DNA of 64,000 bases from Diphasiastrum complanatum (GCA_029204225.1 CM055094.1:68038536-68102535), one strand, 5' to 3'. Positions 11,804-27,229 are shown, counted from the stretch's first letter. A program made the numbers and translations. The notes: generated by a model from the sequence alone, not told the origin.

Positions 11804-12919
11804 TGTTGGAGTTAGTCTTACTCCTACTCCTAACTGCCCTTCGCTTCACTCAAGGAAATCACTCTCTCACCACAGTTTATAGAAATGATCCATTTTCCCC
11901 CACAGTCTATAGAGATACACACAAAGTTCAAACAGGGAAGGCACTGCAAGATACATCAAGCAACTGCTCGAGTCTAGCATGCAGTCACAATGTGAAGTGG
12001 ACAAACCACAAGAGGACCGAAAGAATACAACAAGTCATCATTTGCAGTCAACGTGTGAAGTGGACGAACTGCTGCCCACGAAGAGGACTGACTGAGGGAA
12101 CATGACAAGTCAATGATTGCGATCAACATACGATTGCGACCGCACCGCAATATCACGCTCCTGCGGTCACATGCAAAGGAGATTGCAGTTGTCGTAGGTC
12201 TTCACACTCTGCCAATAATCAATCTAATGATCAACTCTAGAACTGTTAATGATCTTTTAAATTCCGTAATTAGAATAACATAAGATCATCCAATAGCTAT
12301 ATAAGCAAATGAGCGATCAGAAGAAAGGCATCAAAATCGATCATCCAAGTGAAACACGATAGAAATCAAACGACCAAAATTGGTTTTAGTATCTGACTCC
12401 TCAGAGTTAGAGATCATATAGAGAGATTAAAGAGTTTTCAGAACTATAGCAATTATTTTTTTCAGTAAGTAGGATCACGCGCTCAGAGCGATTGTCTTGT
12501 GATCTGATAGTTGTTACTACAACATTGACAATACGGATTTGCTATTGTTCTATCACCTTGCATTCATGTTTAATGCTTGAATAACTCTCACTCTTCTTCC
12601 TCTACTATCACGAATATCAGTAATGAAGAAATGTATGGATGTCATAGATGCCTACTTGATCAACATTTCTTTATGTCAGTAATAGAGAAGTGCACGACCA
12701 TCCTGGATGCCTAATCGTTTCACATTCTCCCTTTATGGTTGTCTACGACACCTATACTGACATTTACACATATCAGAACTGTTCTATCGTTCCGTTCTCT
12801 AAGTAATCCAGATCCTTACTTTATCAGTTCTTACTATCTATCGTTCATCATATTTTCTTTGTTGGGAAGACGACTTTCTTCCACTGTGGCCTATTAGACT
12901 CCTTGTCTCATTTCCAACA
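11804..12919 (+). repeat. 3' LTR of copia E2 (1116 bp)
   Basis: Starts TGTTGGA directly after the polypurine tract and ends TCCAACA, perfect 7-bp inverted ends. A 5'-truncated second copy lies at 26188-27229. It contains repeated dyad-rich stretches with 'gtgaagtgga' at about 11993 and 12055, which could be U3 enhancers. No 5' LTR partner is present in the window, so E2 is a truncated insertion. Confidence 0.88.
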
Positions 12920-13773
12920 CAACATGCATTGCTTAGAGTAGTAGCCCCAGCATTTAAGTACATAACCTCTCCTACAGAAGCACAAAGGAACAAAAGTTAG
13001 TTTGTGGCACATGTGGACCTCAAGAAACATTATGGTATTTGGAGATAGACATTACTTGAAGATTGCAAGTAGTTGCAAAAAGTATGTTGTGGCCATACTT
13101 ACACATTTTGATTACCATGAATAGGACAAGTCTTCATTCACTCGTTAGCTACATTTGCAACTTGTAGTAGTACTAAAGGTGTTATATAGTCAATAAGACA
13201 TTGACTTTCAAGTCTTCATCATAATACCTTGGTCTTGAGATATTTTCTTCTCAAAATTTTCAAAATAGAATGATGGAGTTGTAAAAAACAATACATTTTT
13301 AGATGCAATAACCTACTATTCTCAATAATGCCAAAAGAGGATTTTAACTTTTGATTTTGATGACTATATAATAGAACAAGCTTCCGTCAAATTAGAAGCT
13401 GGAATAATAGGGCCAACTTCATGTGAAAATATAAAGTTCTTGAAGCCAAATTCTCCTAGCATAAATTGTCAATTGTGGCTTAGCATCTCCTTGACATCCA
13501 ATGGACTGTCCTTGCTTGATGAAGTTGCCCATTTTGCTATTGGTCTCAAACATTTTTCTATGGACATGATTGAGCTCTCCTATTCATCTCCTACACTCAC
13601 CAGTGCCCCTTTTGCATATCTTCATATACTTCCATCCCACCTAATGCCTTGAAATTTTCAATCAACAATGGAGCAAAAATGACTTGAGCTCCACTTGACA
13701 TAAATGTTTCACTATGATTAACTCCATTCGCAATTGCAAACTCAGGTATTTCACTTATTGAATTGTCATTGGG
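12920..13773. repeat. Duplicated unit A, proximal part
   Basis: Non-coding sequence that follows the E2 LTR and is also found after the second LTR copy (27230-28112), and in part at 52879-53294. One plus frame (CQLWLSISLTSNGLSLLDEV) is open in all three copies, but I recognise no family and the near-identity of the copies may explain it. Because flank and LTR are duplicated together, this is segmental duplication and not two separate insertions. Confidence 0.75.
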
Positions 13774-13809
13774 TCTCTCTCTCTGTCTCTCTCTCTCTCT
13801 CTGTCTCTC

Positions 13810-13849
<40 letters not shown>

Positions 13850-13860
13850 TCTCACACTCA

Positions 13861-13937
<77 letters not shown>
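13774..13937. repeat. (CT)n then (CA)n microsatellite
   Basis: Interrupted (CT)n at 13774-13872, with CTGT and CACT variants, runs into (CA)n at 13872-13937. In unit C the same position is split: (CT)n at 53295-53430 and (CT)n(CA)n at 57341-57476, with about 3.9 kb between. Confidence 0.95.
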
Positions 13938-13939
<2 letters not shown>

Positions 13940-14537
13940 TTCCTTCCTGATCATTTGTGCCCCTTTTGTCACCTCCAAGAAATTAATCCATGTCTCTTCT
14001 ACCACTAGAAGTAGAACTTATGTATGGAACTCTTCTTTGTAATCGATTGGATGTGCCCTCTTTCTCAACAGATTATTTTCCCTTTGGCAATTCCCATATA
14101 ACTGACAAATATGCTTCTATAATCTGTCATTTATGCAAACTTTCTACTCTTTGGCTTATATGGACCCTTCACAACAAAAAAAGTTCTTGAAGGGGCTCAT
14201 ACCCCTGTGACAACTATTTTTTGTTTTAAGTGTACTACCTTGTCAAGTTGGTTAGGAACCATCTTGCATGGTGTGCTAATAGGGCCCCTATTTTTGTTAC
14301 CTATGCACTTAATGTGCAACATTTATAGTTTGCTTTATGTCTTATAAGGCTAAGATTTGCTAGGAGCCACGTGACCTGATTTACCTCAACATAACTTTGC
14401 ATTGCTATATGTGTTGTTCAGACATGATAATGAACTTGCATTTCAAGTCAAATGTCTCAAAATATGATACCTTTCATCTTGAAAGACAAATATGTCCCTC
14501 ATAATCCAAGCCTCTACCTATTCTCGTGAGACAAGTG

Positions 14538-14614
<77 letters not shown>

Positions 14615-15177
14615 CCCCTTATCAACTACGTACCTTGGAATGTGTATCCTACCCACCTTTATCACCATAAAGGTAGGACGCACACTCCAAAGCATAATGA
14701 TTTTTGGAAGCATATGATGCCTTCTTTTTGGATCAGTGTCTGAATCTAGAAAGTTTTGTTATGGTGCACAAACATTGTTCTATTTTTAAAATGCTTCATT
14801 ATGCTAACCAAGATTAATGTTTTCTTTGAATCTTCCCAATAAAAGACATAATGTGCCTCCAAAAACCACTACATATTCCAAGAAATTTGAGTTGGACATA
14901 TCCACCTTCCTGCCATCACCTAATATGTAATGACTAGGCGTACAAATATATGCCCCTTAGCCAATGACCTCTGTCTACATGGCCATGTCTACATTTTGTA
15001 GCAACATGGATATGTTCACGATTGTAGTATTGAGGTGCATGTTGTTCGCAACATCAAGGTGTAACAAAGAGGCAAATGACAAGGTAAAAATTGTCTTAAT
15101 TCTGCACCACAACAAAACACTTGAGAGATTGACAAATGATTGCAATCTTCAACCTTCAACTTTGATTTTCATTTAAA

Positions 15178-15800
15178 TAGCATGTAAAGCTGGGCCCATA
15201 ACAAATGGTGAAAGGAGACCAATTCAGATATAGCTAATAAGATTGTAGGTTGCTGAATTAATGTGAAGTGCTTGCAAAAAACCTATAATTCATTGAGAAA
15301 AGCCTACTTAGTTTTAAATTCACCTACTAAGAAATTGTGTAGGTTCTCAATACAACCTACATGTTTGAGCCTCGTATAGGCTATGAGCCTATCAAATATT
15401 GAACTCTAGGCTTATGTTTTTATAAATATTAGTCATTCAATGTTGTTAGCGTAAGCATGCAAAACTAGGGCCATAACAAATGGTGAAAGGAGACCAATTC
15501 AAATATAGCTAGTAAGATTATAGCTTGTTGAATTAATGTGAGGTGCTTGCTAAAAACCTATAATCCATTGAGAAAAGCCTACAACTAGTAAGATTGTAGC
15601 TTGTTGAATTAATGTGAGGTGCTTGCTAAAAACCTATAATACATTGAGAAAAGCCTAAGTAGTTTTAAATTCACCTACTAAGAAATTGTGTAGGTTTTCA
15701 CAACCTACATGTTTGAGGCCCATATAGGCTATGAGACTATCAATTATAGAACTCTAGGTTTATGTTTTCATAAATATTAGTGATTCAATGGTTTTAGCAT
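15178..15800 (+). repeat. ~280-bp tandem duplication, with a nested ~70-bp duplication
   Basis: The unit beginning 'gcatgtaaagctgggccc' repeats from about 15453 ('gcatgcaaaactagggcc'). The second unit holds an extra internal repeat of 'agtaagattgtagcttgttg' at about 15505 and 15590. Unit C has only one copy, so the amplification or a deletion in C came after the units separated. Confidence 0.85.
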
Positions 15801-17320
15801 AAGGTTTAAAAAACAATTAGTTTGGCTCTATGATTACATTTTTTGCTTGTCCCATGAATCTTCTCGATTTCCAAGGTGGCTTGTCCCATGATGAAGCTTT
15901 AACAAGGTAAATGCAATTTTAGTCTCTTGTTAGACCATATAGACCATACACTTACTTTTACATCGTTATCAAATTTTGATATAAATCAAAATGCATAAAT
16001 TAGATATTGTGTATTGATTATTGCATCACTTAAAGTTGGGAACTACATGAAAAAGGCCAAATGCATTAAAAAAATTAATATAAAAACTTGAGCTTTCTCG
16101 AGAGAAATTTTTTTGAAACTTCTTACAATAGAGCCAATGGGCTTTCGGTCCATGTGTTGTTGAAAATTCTATAGAAAAAAATCCAATAGGGGTAGTGAAA
16201 AAAGTTGTGTGCAATCATCAAATGATGATTGTGCATACAAGATGCTCAATCTTAATGGGAGCAAAATCTAAATCCTGTGTTTTCTCTTGGATAAAATTCA
16301 AATCCTTACAAGATATAACGAGGAATGCAACTCATACTGAGCTTTGACAATATCTTTATATAGTCAAAGGCCATGCTTTTTGGAAATAATGAGGCATATA
16401 TATAACTGCAAACACTACCATGACGAACTAGAATTGAAAACATGACGAAGTTAAAGCTCGTGAGCAACACAATAGACGATCGTCTCCACTTTAAATTTTT
16501 AAATAGATTGTTCATATCCAATATATGCGTCGGTAGGCTGCTTGTCAAAGAGTGTAAGCTGTTAGTTGACCTGACATAGCGCCCACGTAAGTTTATCTAT
16601 ACAGAAAGTTGTCATGATTTCCACTGCTGCCCACGTAAGAATTTGAGGTTCACGGAGGTCCACCAGTAGAATCCTGGCCCGGTCGTTACCCCCCACCACC
16701 GGAGGAGTCATTGATCAATAATCAGGATGGAGTTATCAGAAAATCAAGTGATCATACAGATTTGTGAGCCGAGTAGCATGTGACTGTTTACTCTGCAAAT
16801 TCTTGGGAATATAATTATCTCACTGAAGCTACTCTACAGATTTTGCAGAAGTGTGTGGCTAACAACTGGATAGGACCGACAGGCAATGGGCAGTTTGTGA
16901 AGACGTGATACATAGTTGTCAAGATATATATGGCAGGTGTGATATTGCTGAAAGGATGTACATTCTTGATGATACGACGTTGATTGTGATTGCATTCTTT
17001 GATTGTGATTCTCGAAACTGAGAACAGAGGATGTGAGACTCAGACCAGTAAAAGAAGGATGACCCAAGATCCAACAAACCTGTGTTGAAAAATATAAGAG
17101 AGTTCAGCTATGACAATGATAAATTTTTCTTGCAAGGGAAAAAGGCTAAATGTTGATTTTTAGGGAGATTGTAGCCTCTCCTTTCACTTTCAATGATTGG
17201 CTATTTTAGGACACTATTTCTCTACTATACATATTAGAAACTAAGATCATGGAGGTGGTGAAAGCTAGTTGTCAATAGCCAGTAGCTATAAAGGTAACAT
17301 GACACATGCTTATGCAAACT

Positions 17321-17402
17321 TCAATAAGTATGTTTCACCTACTTTTCACTTGACTCATGTCTCAATAAGTATGTTTCACCTACTTTTCACTTGACTCATG
17401 TG
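17321..17402 (+). repeat. 41-bp perfect tandem duplication
   Basis: 'tcaataagtatgtttcacc' starts at 17321 and again at 17362. Each unit ends in 'ttgactcatgt'. The matching site in unit C (about 59975) has a single unit. Confidence 0.95.
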
Positions 17403-18320
17403 CCTGGGCTCCTTCCATTGCATAGCAGGAAGTTGGGCTTTTGATATGTCCATTATAAAACAAAATCTACATGTGAAAAACATAATCAACTTTTCAAAAA
17501 TGAAAATGGTGGGTTGCAGAAGTGATGCCCATTTTGCTCTTTCAGCAATCCAAAAAACGAGTAGAAAAGGCCCCATCTATCCATTATGTGGGAGGACCAT
17601 TACCAGATATAATCTAGGACCCAAGCAATCAAGTGGTGGAGGCAACAAGCTACTCGGGGATCGAATTATTTGTGGTAATGGCCGACGGAGCAAGCATTTT
17701 AGGGCACCTACCTAATACATCTCTGTTTAAAAAAGGTAGCATTTATTGGGCCTATATCATGCAATAATTTATAGAAAACCTAAAATTCACGCCAAAGCCA
17801 ATCACATACTTGGAATACATTGTTAGGTAAATCAATAATCATAGTACTCCAAAGGAGCTCAAGAGAAACACTCATGTGCACATAGAGAACATGCAAGCTA
17901 AACCAATGAAGCATGCGTAATGGTTCAACTCTAAATCAACAACTCGAAGGTTATTCTCTTGTTGATTTAATTCAATAGAATATTTTTTAATCATAGATAA
18001 AATGTAAATCACAAGCATGAGCACATTTTTTTGAAATTTTGTTGCATGTCGATATTAAGCGAGAGATCCCAATCAATCATTGCCTTGCAAATAAATTTTG
18101 AAACCTTTAAAGTAGTGCCAAACCTACATAGAGATAAGAAAGAAAAAACTTTCCAATGATTTCATAAGTATATTCCTCTCTAGAGAGACAATAAAGAAAA
18201 AATCATATTAAAAAATCACAGTAGATCTATATAAGGATTATCTTTAGTGGTGACACCATGTAGATGAGACAATTCTGAGCTAATATGGAATATGTGTCAT
18301 CTTCAAAAATTAGTTGATCT

Positions 18321-18942
18321 GACACTGACCATATTTGTGCATGCATATGGTGCCACAAGTCTACATATTTGCCATCGAGTACACGAGTTGTCCATATCAT
18401 GAAATACATTACTCAAAACTACAACATGAGTGAATATTATATGTTTTAAAAGAAAGTATCATATTTGAAACCATCATGGCTTGATTATAATACAAAAGGT
18501 GTTAGGTGCTTTGTTGCTCCATATTGCATGTGCATGCCAAACAAAGGGTATGTAATCATAAATCTTTTTTAGCAAATGGTTGCATAATTTCTTTAAGTCC
18601 ACTTATGGTTCAAGTAAGCAAGAGGGTCTATGAAAATAATTTTTTTGTTTTTGTTAGGGCGGTAAAATATTATGCAAGTTTCAACTAGCATAAAGCCATC
18701 AAAGTCCTTACAATTTCTTTACTCAAGAGTGGACTTTGCAAATGATGGTGATTATACTATCTTTGAATATTTCATAAATGTTCTTAGTAGACATGTGCAT
18801 ATCTATTAACTTCAACATTCATGATGTTTAACATACTATGTAGATATGCCAAGCCAATGAAGTTGAATGCTTTCCAATCTACATCTTTTGTTGATAAAGC
18901 AACTTCATGTGATAACTATGATGCTTTGATGGAGTAAAAAAC

Positions 18943-18943
<1 letters not shown>
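18321..18943. other. No feature recognised
   Basis: AT-rich sequence past the point where unit A stops matching unit C. No gene, repeat or motif seen. Confidence 0.5.
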
Positions 18944-21511
<2,568 letters not shown>

Positions 21512-21707
21512 TGTCGCTTACATGATTCTTATGCCAATCTTGGTGCAGGTTCGAGCTCTACACGCATATCTCTCTTCTTTTGTTAACACAAGTATGAAAG
21601 TCCCATTCCAATATGCATTAAAATTATGTAATCAATTTTCTTTTCTACTTTATTTCAATATATTAGAGTTTATTGTAATGTATTGTATGTTTATGAATGT
21701 AGTAATC
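21512..21707. promoter_or_regulatory. Candidate bidirectional promoter between the two transposon genes
   Basis: 196 bp separate the putative minus-strand start ATG and the plus-strand ATG at 21708. No clear TATA box on either side. A 'cttggtgcag' near 21541-21550 could be a splice acceptor, in which case the plus gene starts farther upstream. Placement is inference from gene arrangement only. Confidence 0.3.
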
Positions 21708-22703
21708 ATGTCGAGGTCAGACAGTGGTGAAAGCTCGGGAGACTTTGTAAAAAATTTATATGAATCATTAACTCCCGAGCAAAGAACACAACTGCAAAAT
21801 ATGCTTAGCCAAAATGAGGGTGGTCCCTCACAAGAGGCCGTGGCTCCCGCCCCCACCGAAGAGTCATCCACAAATCCTTATTATGACGTGGATCCTCAAG
21901 GCAATATAATTGCCAATAGAAAAGGAAGGGTGGTTTTGTACCGACTCTATTCTTTATGCCAACGTCATTTTGGTGACAGATTATTTAGTAAATTGGTCCG
22001 AACAACCTGCCACCGATAAACGACAGGTTATTGGTACCCTTCGTGATGAATTCCAACAAGAAGAGGAATTCGAGGAGAAGGAAATTCATAAGCATATGAG
22101 CTTATGGATTAGGCATCGTCGTGATATGGCACGACGAGCTTATAGGGATGGGCAATCCAAGCCTTCCTGGTGTTCAACAAATGATTGAAATCTTGGAAAA
22201 GTGGATGAACAAACACCAGACAAATACAAGATTCAGAAAGATGCTGCGACTGCTAGGATGCATGGGATAGGCAATCCTAGGTTGGGCTCGAGTGGAAAGG
22301 TGAGATTGCAACTAAGCATGGTAAGTGAACTTACACTACTCTTATAGTATATCTTTGATTTTATATGCTTTTATTTTTTAATATGCATTATGACTAGCTG
22401 CTTCAACGTAGCCCTAAATTAATTTCAACTTCAATTGAATGCATGGATAGTTGGCGGACTATGGACGTCTGCCAACTAAGGAGGAGTACGAATTTGCCTT
22501 CAGGAAATTATACGACACATTAGTCGACAAACTTAAGAGCGAGGGTCATCCTCCAAATGTAAGTACTAGTTTTTGTATTTATACTAATGTGGTTTGTATT
22601 TCGACGTCAATTTTATTTAATTTAATATGATCAAGCATTAAATATTAATGTAGTTTGTTTGCTTGTGTTCATGCAGACTGGACGTCATGACAACGACGAG
22701 TAG
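21708..22703 (+). pseudogene. CACTA accessory gene (En/Spm plant transposase-like)
   Basis: Starts MSRSDSGESSGDFV. It has the style of plant Ptta/En-Spm proteins: an acidic/Gln-rich N-terminus (LTPEQRTQLQNMLSQN), then WSEQPATDKRQVIGTLRDEF, and a basic segment (IRHRRDMARRAYRDG). A frameshift is needed near 21960. Its 3' end shows clear splicing: the exon ends at 22320 (donor gtaagt), exon 22451-22558 reads ADYGRLPTKEEYEFAFRKL and is in frame, donor gtaagt follows, and the last exon 22677-22703 ends HDNDE then TAG. The role is probably a subterminal DNA-binding partner of the transposase, as TnpA is in Spm (inference). It lies divergent to the transposase. Confidence 0.55.
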
Positions 22704-23239
22704 ATTAGGTTTATAAGTTTTAGTTGATGTTAGATTTAGAAAGACTCGTGCGACATTAAGGCACCAATTTTGTAATACATTAATTCATATTATGAAAAAT
22801 ATTATTATTGCAAATGATCATGCTATATTGCCATTGCGTTTATATGTGCAATGTTTTTTTTTTCAAAAATTGCAATGTCAAATTTAGGGATGTGAATTGA
22901 CATAATAATCAACTAAGAAATGTCGGATTTCAAAACAACAATCAATATTATATCTAAAAATCTAAATGAAATTTATGATGTGCACAAAGCAATGCAATAA
23001 AGTATTGTCATTCATAATGAACATGAAGTAATGCAATAAAATATAAAATGAAAAGTAGTTTAAGAATGAAAAGTACCTCATGCTTAGTTTGTTGTTTGAT
23101 CCAAATGTTGAATGCAACTCAAAAATATTGTTTTAAAAACAGTTCACGAACATCGCTTCTCCAAGAACTCAACTCCAAGAACAGTCCGATAAAAATGCGC
23201 ATGCTATTTTTTACGCAATTTTTTATTTATTTTTACCTA
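22704..23239. other. 3' flank of the accessory gene; no gene seen
   Basis: AT-rich sequence with repeated 'aatgcaataaa' (22991-23040) that could act as polyadenylation signals. No coding sequence. Confidence 0.45.
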
Positions 23240-23769
23240 ATTTGGGACGTCGGAATCCGACATCCTAACGCGTCGGATAGACGTCGGACACACGTCGGAC
23301 ATATTTTTTGATCATTCTGTTAACAGACGTCGAAATCCGACAACTTTATGGGACGTCGAAATCCGACGTCCAAGCATCGTCAGATGGACGTCGGATGGGC
23401 GTCGGACATCCGTCGGTGAAATTTTGACATCATTCTGTGTTTACAGGCTTCGAAATCCGACTGAATTCGGAAACGTCACAATGCGACATCCACGTCACAG
23501 CGTTTGCCACGTCCATCAGAGGTCTGCGACATCTTTGGACATCGCAATGCGACGTACACGTCGGACGTCGCAATGCGACGTCCACATCATATGTTTCATT
23601 GTGACGTCCATGTTAGATCGGGTTTGCGTGATCGGGAAAACACGTTTCACAATCCGGCACGTTGTTCCCATCGTTTTTTAAAGTCGTCGGATTCCAACGA
23701 CCTTATAGCGACATGTTTTTTCCGACGTCCTCGCGATTCACGTCGCAAATCGCAACGGGTGTTGTTGTG
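23240..23769 (+). mobile_element. CACTA-like terminus with GACGTCGG/GACGTCGCA subterminal repeats
   Basis: At least fifteen copies of 'gacgtcgg(a/t)', 'cgaaatccgac' and 'cgcaatgcgacgt', many arranged as small palindromes, then the outer end 'cgcaacgggtgttgttgtg' at 23769. Read inwards the end is CACAACAACACCCGTTGCGA, which begins CACAA rather than the family's usual CACTA. Subterminal arrays of this kind bind the accessory protein in En/Spm. CpG density is far above the rest of the window. Confidence 0.7.
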
Positions 23770-24124
23770 TAAGTTTGTACGCATGTACTTTATCTTCTAT
23801 GGGATTTAGAAAGTTGTTGCAGAATAGGTATCCTAGAAGATGGTTCCTTGGATGCAGAAGTAAGGTGATATCTTCCATATGAGGCAGTTTGCGGATGCAT
23901 TTGCAGTTTCAGGGAAGAATATTATCCTTGGCATAGCTCTTGGACATGATGCAGTGAGCAATTTGTTTTGTAGATTCCAGTGGATGTTTGGATCAAGGGA
24001 GGGTGATTATTATCCATCTTGATTGACTGTTTACATCTCATTTTTGGTGATTTCGGAAGTTAGACTAAGTCGGGGTGATGACAAACGTCTTCTCTCTCAG
24101 GTTTTTGTCTCTTCCTTAGTCCCT
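23770..24124. other. Leader-like sequence before gypsy G1
   Basis: No gene. Possibly untranslated leader or degenerate upstream part of the gypsy element that follows. No primer site or LTR end recognised. Confidence 0.4.
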
Positions 24125-25219
24125 ATGGTGACTTCTTCATCAGAAGACCCTCCACAGAGCTCTTTAGATGATTGTTTTACACATATTAATTCCCGCATGG
24201 ATCATCTTGAGAGTCGTATTGATCGTATTGTTTCTAGCCTTGAGACTATCCTACCACGAGGGGATACCACCCCCTCAGACATTCTTCATCGTCCTGGTAA
24301 AGCACCTTTATTTTCTATTTTGAGTACGCCTGCTCCTACTCCATCTCCATCTTTAGGAGGTGCTTTTGGTAGTACGTTTGGTCTGCCTTCATATAGTGCT
24401 AGTTTTTATGAGTCTCCTTTCGGGTCTTCTGTACCACCACCTGGATTTCCCTCCGCACCACCAGGATTTCCTTCTTCTACTTTTTTAGGTAATCCTGAGC
24501 CTCATTTTGCTCGTGATTTTCATGATCGCATCCAGCTTACTACTTATTCTGATTCATCTGATGAGAATATCTTGGAAAATTGGTTCTCTAAGTTAGAGAC
24601 CTAATTTCTTATGTATTACAAGACTGAAACCCAAAAAGTGCAGTTGGCTGCATTACATTTAGATGGTCGAGCTCAGACTTGGTGGCGTGTCTATCGCTCT
24701 GAGCCTACTCGTGAGGGATTACATATATGGCCTACTTTTCGGCATGATCTTCATGTGGCTATGATTGACCCACAGTGGTTGGCTCGCCAACGTGATCTGT
24801 TTCGTTGCCTTCACCATACTAGTCATATGACTACTTATATTGATCAGTTCACTGAGCTTTCTTACCTTTTTACTGATCTTCATCCTACAGAGCTTATTTC
24901 ATGTTTTATTGTTGGTCTTAGAGGCTCCTTACAAAATGATTTTCCTCTTTTCTGCCTCCTACTCTCTCAAATGCTATCTCCCTGGGTACTACCCTATAAC
25001 ATAAGTATCCTGAGTTGTCCACTTCTTCTCGTTTTTTTCGCTCTCTTTCCACTGCTTCTCCTACTTTGGCTTCTTCTACTACCGTTCCCCCTCGCCCTTC
25101 TACACCTCGCCCTGCCTTTGTTCGCCATTATTCAGCTGTAAAGTTCGCTGAGATTCAGCAGAAGCGCCTCTGTTATCGCTGTAAGAGTCCAGATCATCTC
25201 GCCCGTGATTGCCGATAGT
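24125..25219 (+). pseudogene. Ty3/gypsy G1 gag
   Basis: Starts MVTSSSEDPPQSSLDDCF. It has a predicted coiled stretch (DHLESRIDRIVSSLETIL) and a Pro/Ser/Phe-rich linker, then the gypsy gag core IQLTTYSDSSDENILENW, a TAA-type break, VQLAALHLDGRAQTWW, DPQWLARQRDLF and LTDLHPTELISCF. A CCHC knuckle (CYRCKSPDHLARDC) lies at about 25170-25215. It is broken by stops near 24602 and 25218 and by a frame change near 24950. The element is oriented plus and lacks an identifiable 5' LTR. Confidence 0.82.
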
Positions 25220-25960
25220 CTCCTGGTCCTCCTATCGCTGTTTTTTACCATGAGGCTCTTACTCCTGATGATTCTGATGTTTATATCCAGATTCTTGATA
25301 CTCTTGACCCACATTCTGTTGATGAGTCGGCTGACCTGCTTCCTGATGATCCTGCTTCTGCCGCTTGCCATGCGCAGCTTGCTTATGCTACTTGGGCTGG
25401 GCGTCCTGGTCCTTGTTCTATTCGGTTACGTGTTCACATTTTGGGACGAGAGCATATTGCTTTGGTACATACGGGCAGTACACACTCATTTATTAGCAGT
25501 TACATTTCCACCAGGATTCGTGCTACACCTATTTCTGCTACACAGTCTCTCAGTGTCGAGGTTTCTAGCTCACATACTTTTATCAGCTCTCAAATGTTTC
25601 AGGTCTTGGACTATAGCATTGGTGACTTCTCTGGACATGCAGATTTTTATATTATTTCTCTGGAGCGCTATGACATTATTCTTGGTGCAGATTGGTTTTC
25701 ATTCCTTGGTACTGTTGTTGTGGATCTTTCTCAGCTTTTACACATGCTGGTCGGCATCATTTACTTTATGGTATTGATCAGTTGGTTACCGAGAAGCAGT
25801 CTATGCGTAGCTTGCCAAAGGCTCAAGGTGCAGCTCTTTTTATCATTTAGAGTACATCAATTGCTGCTCCTCCTGCTCCATCCATGGGTCCTCTTCCTCA
25901 GGTGATTTTTGACTTATTGCATCGGTATTCTATGGTCTTTTTAGAACCTACGTCTTTGCC
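25220..25960 (+). pseudogene. Gypsy G1 aspartic protease
   Basis: The active-site motif reads ALVHTGSTHSFIS. The catalytic Asp of D-T-G-S-T-H-S-F is His (CAT at 25468-25470). The second half of the fold is present: ISLERYDIILGADW, matching the family's 'YDVILGMDWL'. Frame changes follow near 25720. The protease would have processed the gag-pol polyprotein; without Asp it could not. Confidence 0.85.
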
Positions 25961-26187
25961 ACCATTACGAGATGTCACCCACCATATTGATCTTATTTCT
26001 GGTGCTACCCCACCCTCTCGTTCTCCATATCGTATGTCTAAAGATGAACGTGATGAGGTCCAGCTCCAAATTGCTTCCCTTTCACGTTAGGGCCTCATTG
26101 TTCCTAGCCATAGTCCTTTTGGTGCTCCTGTCCTCCTTGTTGCCAAAAAAGATGGAACCAAACGCCTTTGCATTGACTATCGTCTAT
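25961..26187 (+). pseudogene. Gypsy G1 reverse transcriptase, N-terminal stub
   Basis: PPLRDVTHHIDLISGATPPS, SPYRMSKDERDEVQLQI, a TAG, then [16 protein letters not shown] and LCIDYR. This is the start of the gypsy RT, cut off at the FIDYRxLN box where the truncated LTR begins. No YxDD, RNase H or integrase follows. Confidence 0.9.
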
Positions 26188-27229
26188 AGAAATCACTCTC
26201 TCACCGCAATCTATAGAAATGATCCATTTTCCCCCACAGTCTGTAGAAATACATGCAAAGTTCAAATAGGCAATGCACCGCAAGATACCGCAAGGAACTG
26301 CCCGAGTCTAGCATGCAGTCACAACGTGAAGTGGACGAACCACAAGAGGACTGAAAGAATACAACAAGTCATTACTTGCAGTCAACGTGTGAAGTGGACG
26401 AACTGCAGCTTACGAAGAGGACTGACTGAAGGAACATGACAAGTCAATGATTGCGATCAACATACGATTGTGACCGCACCGCAATATCATGCTCCTGCGG
26501 TCACATACAAAGGAGATTGCGGTTGTCGTAGGTCTCCACGCTCTGCCAATAATCGAACTTACTCTAGAATTGCTAATGATTTTTTAAATTCTGTAATTAG
26601 AATAACATAAGATCATCCAATAGCTATATAAGCAAATGAGCCATCAGAATAAAGGCATCAAAATCGATCATCCAAGTGAAACACGATAGAAATCAAACGA
26701 CCAAAATTGGTTTTAGTATCTGACTCCTCAGAGTTAGAGATCATATAGAGAGATTAAAGAGTTTTCAGAACTATAGCAATTATTTTTTTCAGTAAGTAGG
26801 ATCACGCGCTCAGAGCGATTGTCTTGTGATCTGATAGTTGTTACTACAACATTGACAATACGGATTTGCTATTGTTCTATCACCTTGCATTCATGTTAAA
26901 TGCTTGAATAACTCTCACTCTTCTTCCTCTACTATCACGAATATCATTAATGTAGAAATGTATGGATGTCATAGATGCCTAATTGATCAACATTTTTTTA
27001 TGTCAGTAATAGAGAGACGCCTAATCATTTCACATTCTCCCTTTATGGTTGTCTACGACACCTATACTGACATTTACACATATCAGAACTGTTCTATCAT
27101 TTCGTTCTTTAAGTAATCCAGATCCTTACTTTATCAGTTCTTACTGTCTATCGTTCATCATATTTTCTTTGTTGGGAAGACGACTTTCTTCCACTGTGGC
27201 CTATTAGACTCCTTGTCTCATTCCCAACA
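26188..27229 (+). repeat. Second copy of the E2 LTR, 5'-truncated
   Basis: Begins at about base 49 of the 1116-bp LTR ('gaaatcactctctcacc') and runs to CCCAACA. It differs from 11804-12919 by scattered substitutions and a ~34-bp deletion near 27017 relative to 12680. The gypsy RT joins it with no TG start, so the junction is a recombination or truncation point and not a normal insertion. Confidence 0.9.

Larger units (their letters stand above)
13938..18320. repeat. Duplicated unit A, distal part (partner 57477-60815)
   Basis: Collinear with unit C: 13975-14540 matches 57520-58085, 14690-15480 matches 58110-58880, and 16125-18320 matches 58885-60815 with small gaps. It includes (GA)n at 14543-14613, which is absent from C. 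A conserved plus frame at 13990-14190 (MSLLPLEVELMYGTLLCNRL) is open in both copies but unrecognised. I see no promoter, exon structure or known domain, so it is either unclassified transposon interior or duplicated intergenic DNA. Confidence 0.75.

Noticed and set aside
13440-13652. Conserved small gene in units A, B and C (CQLWLSISLTSNGL)
   Set aside because: Open in all three copies, but the copies are so similar that openness is not independent evidence; no start context or family match. Kept only as a note.
24023-24124. Extended N-terminus for the gypsy G1 gag starting at 24023
   Set aside because: The in-frame upstream codons read like leader sequence (MTVYISFLVISEVR); the ATG at 24125 starts the hydrophilic part that resembles gag.
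25205-25777. 190-codon Leu-rich frame in gypsy G1
   Set aside because: It is an out-of-frame shadow of the protease; the true frame shows HTGSTHSF and YDIILGADW.
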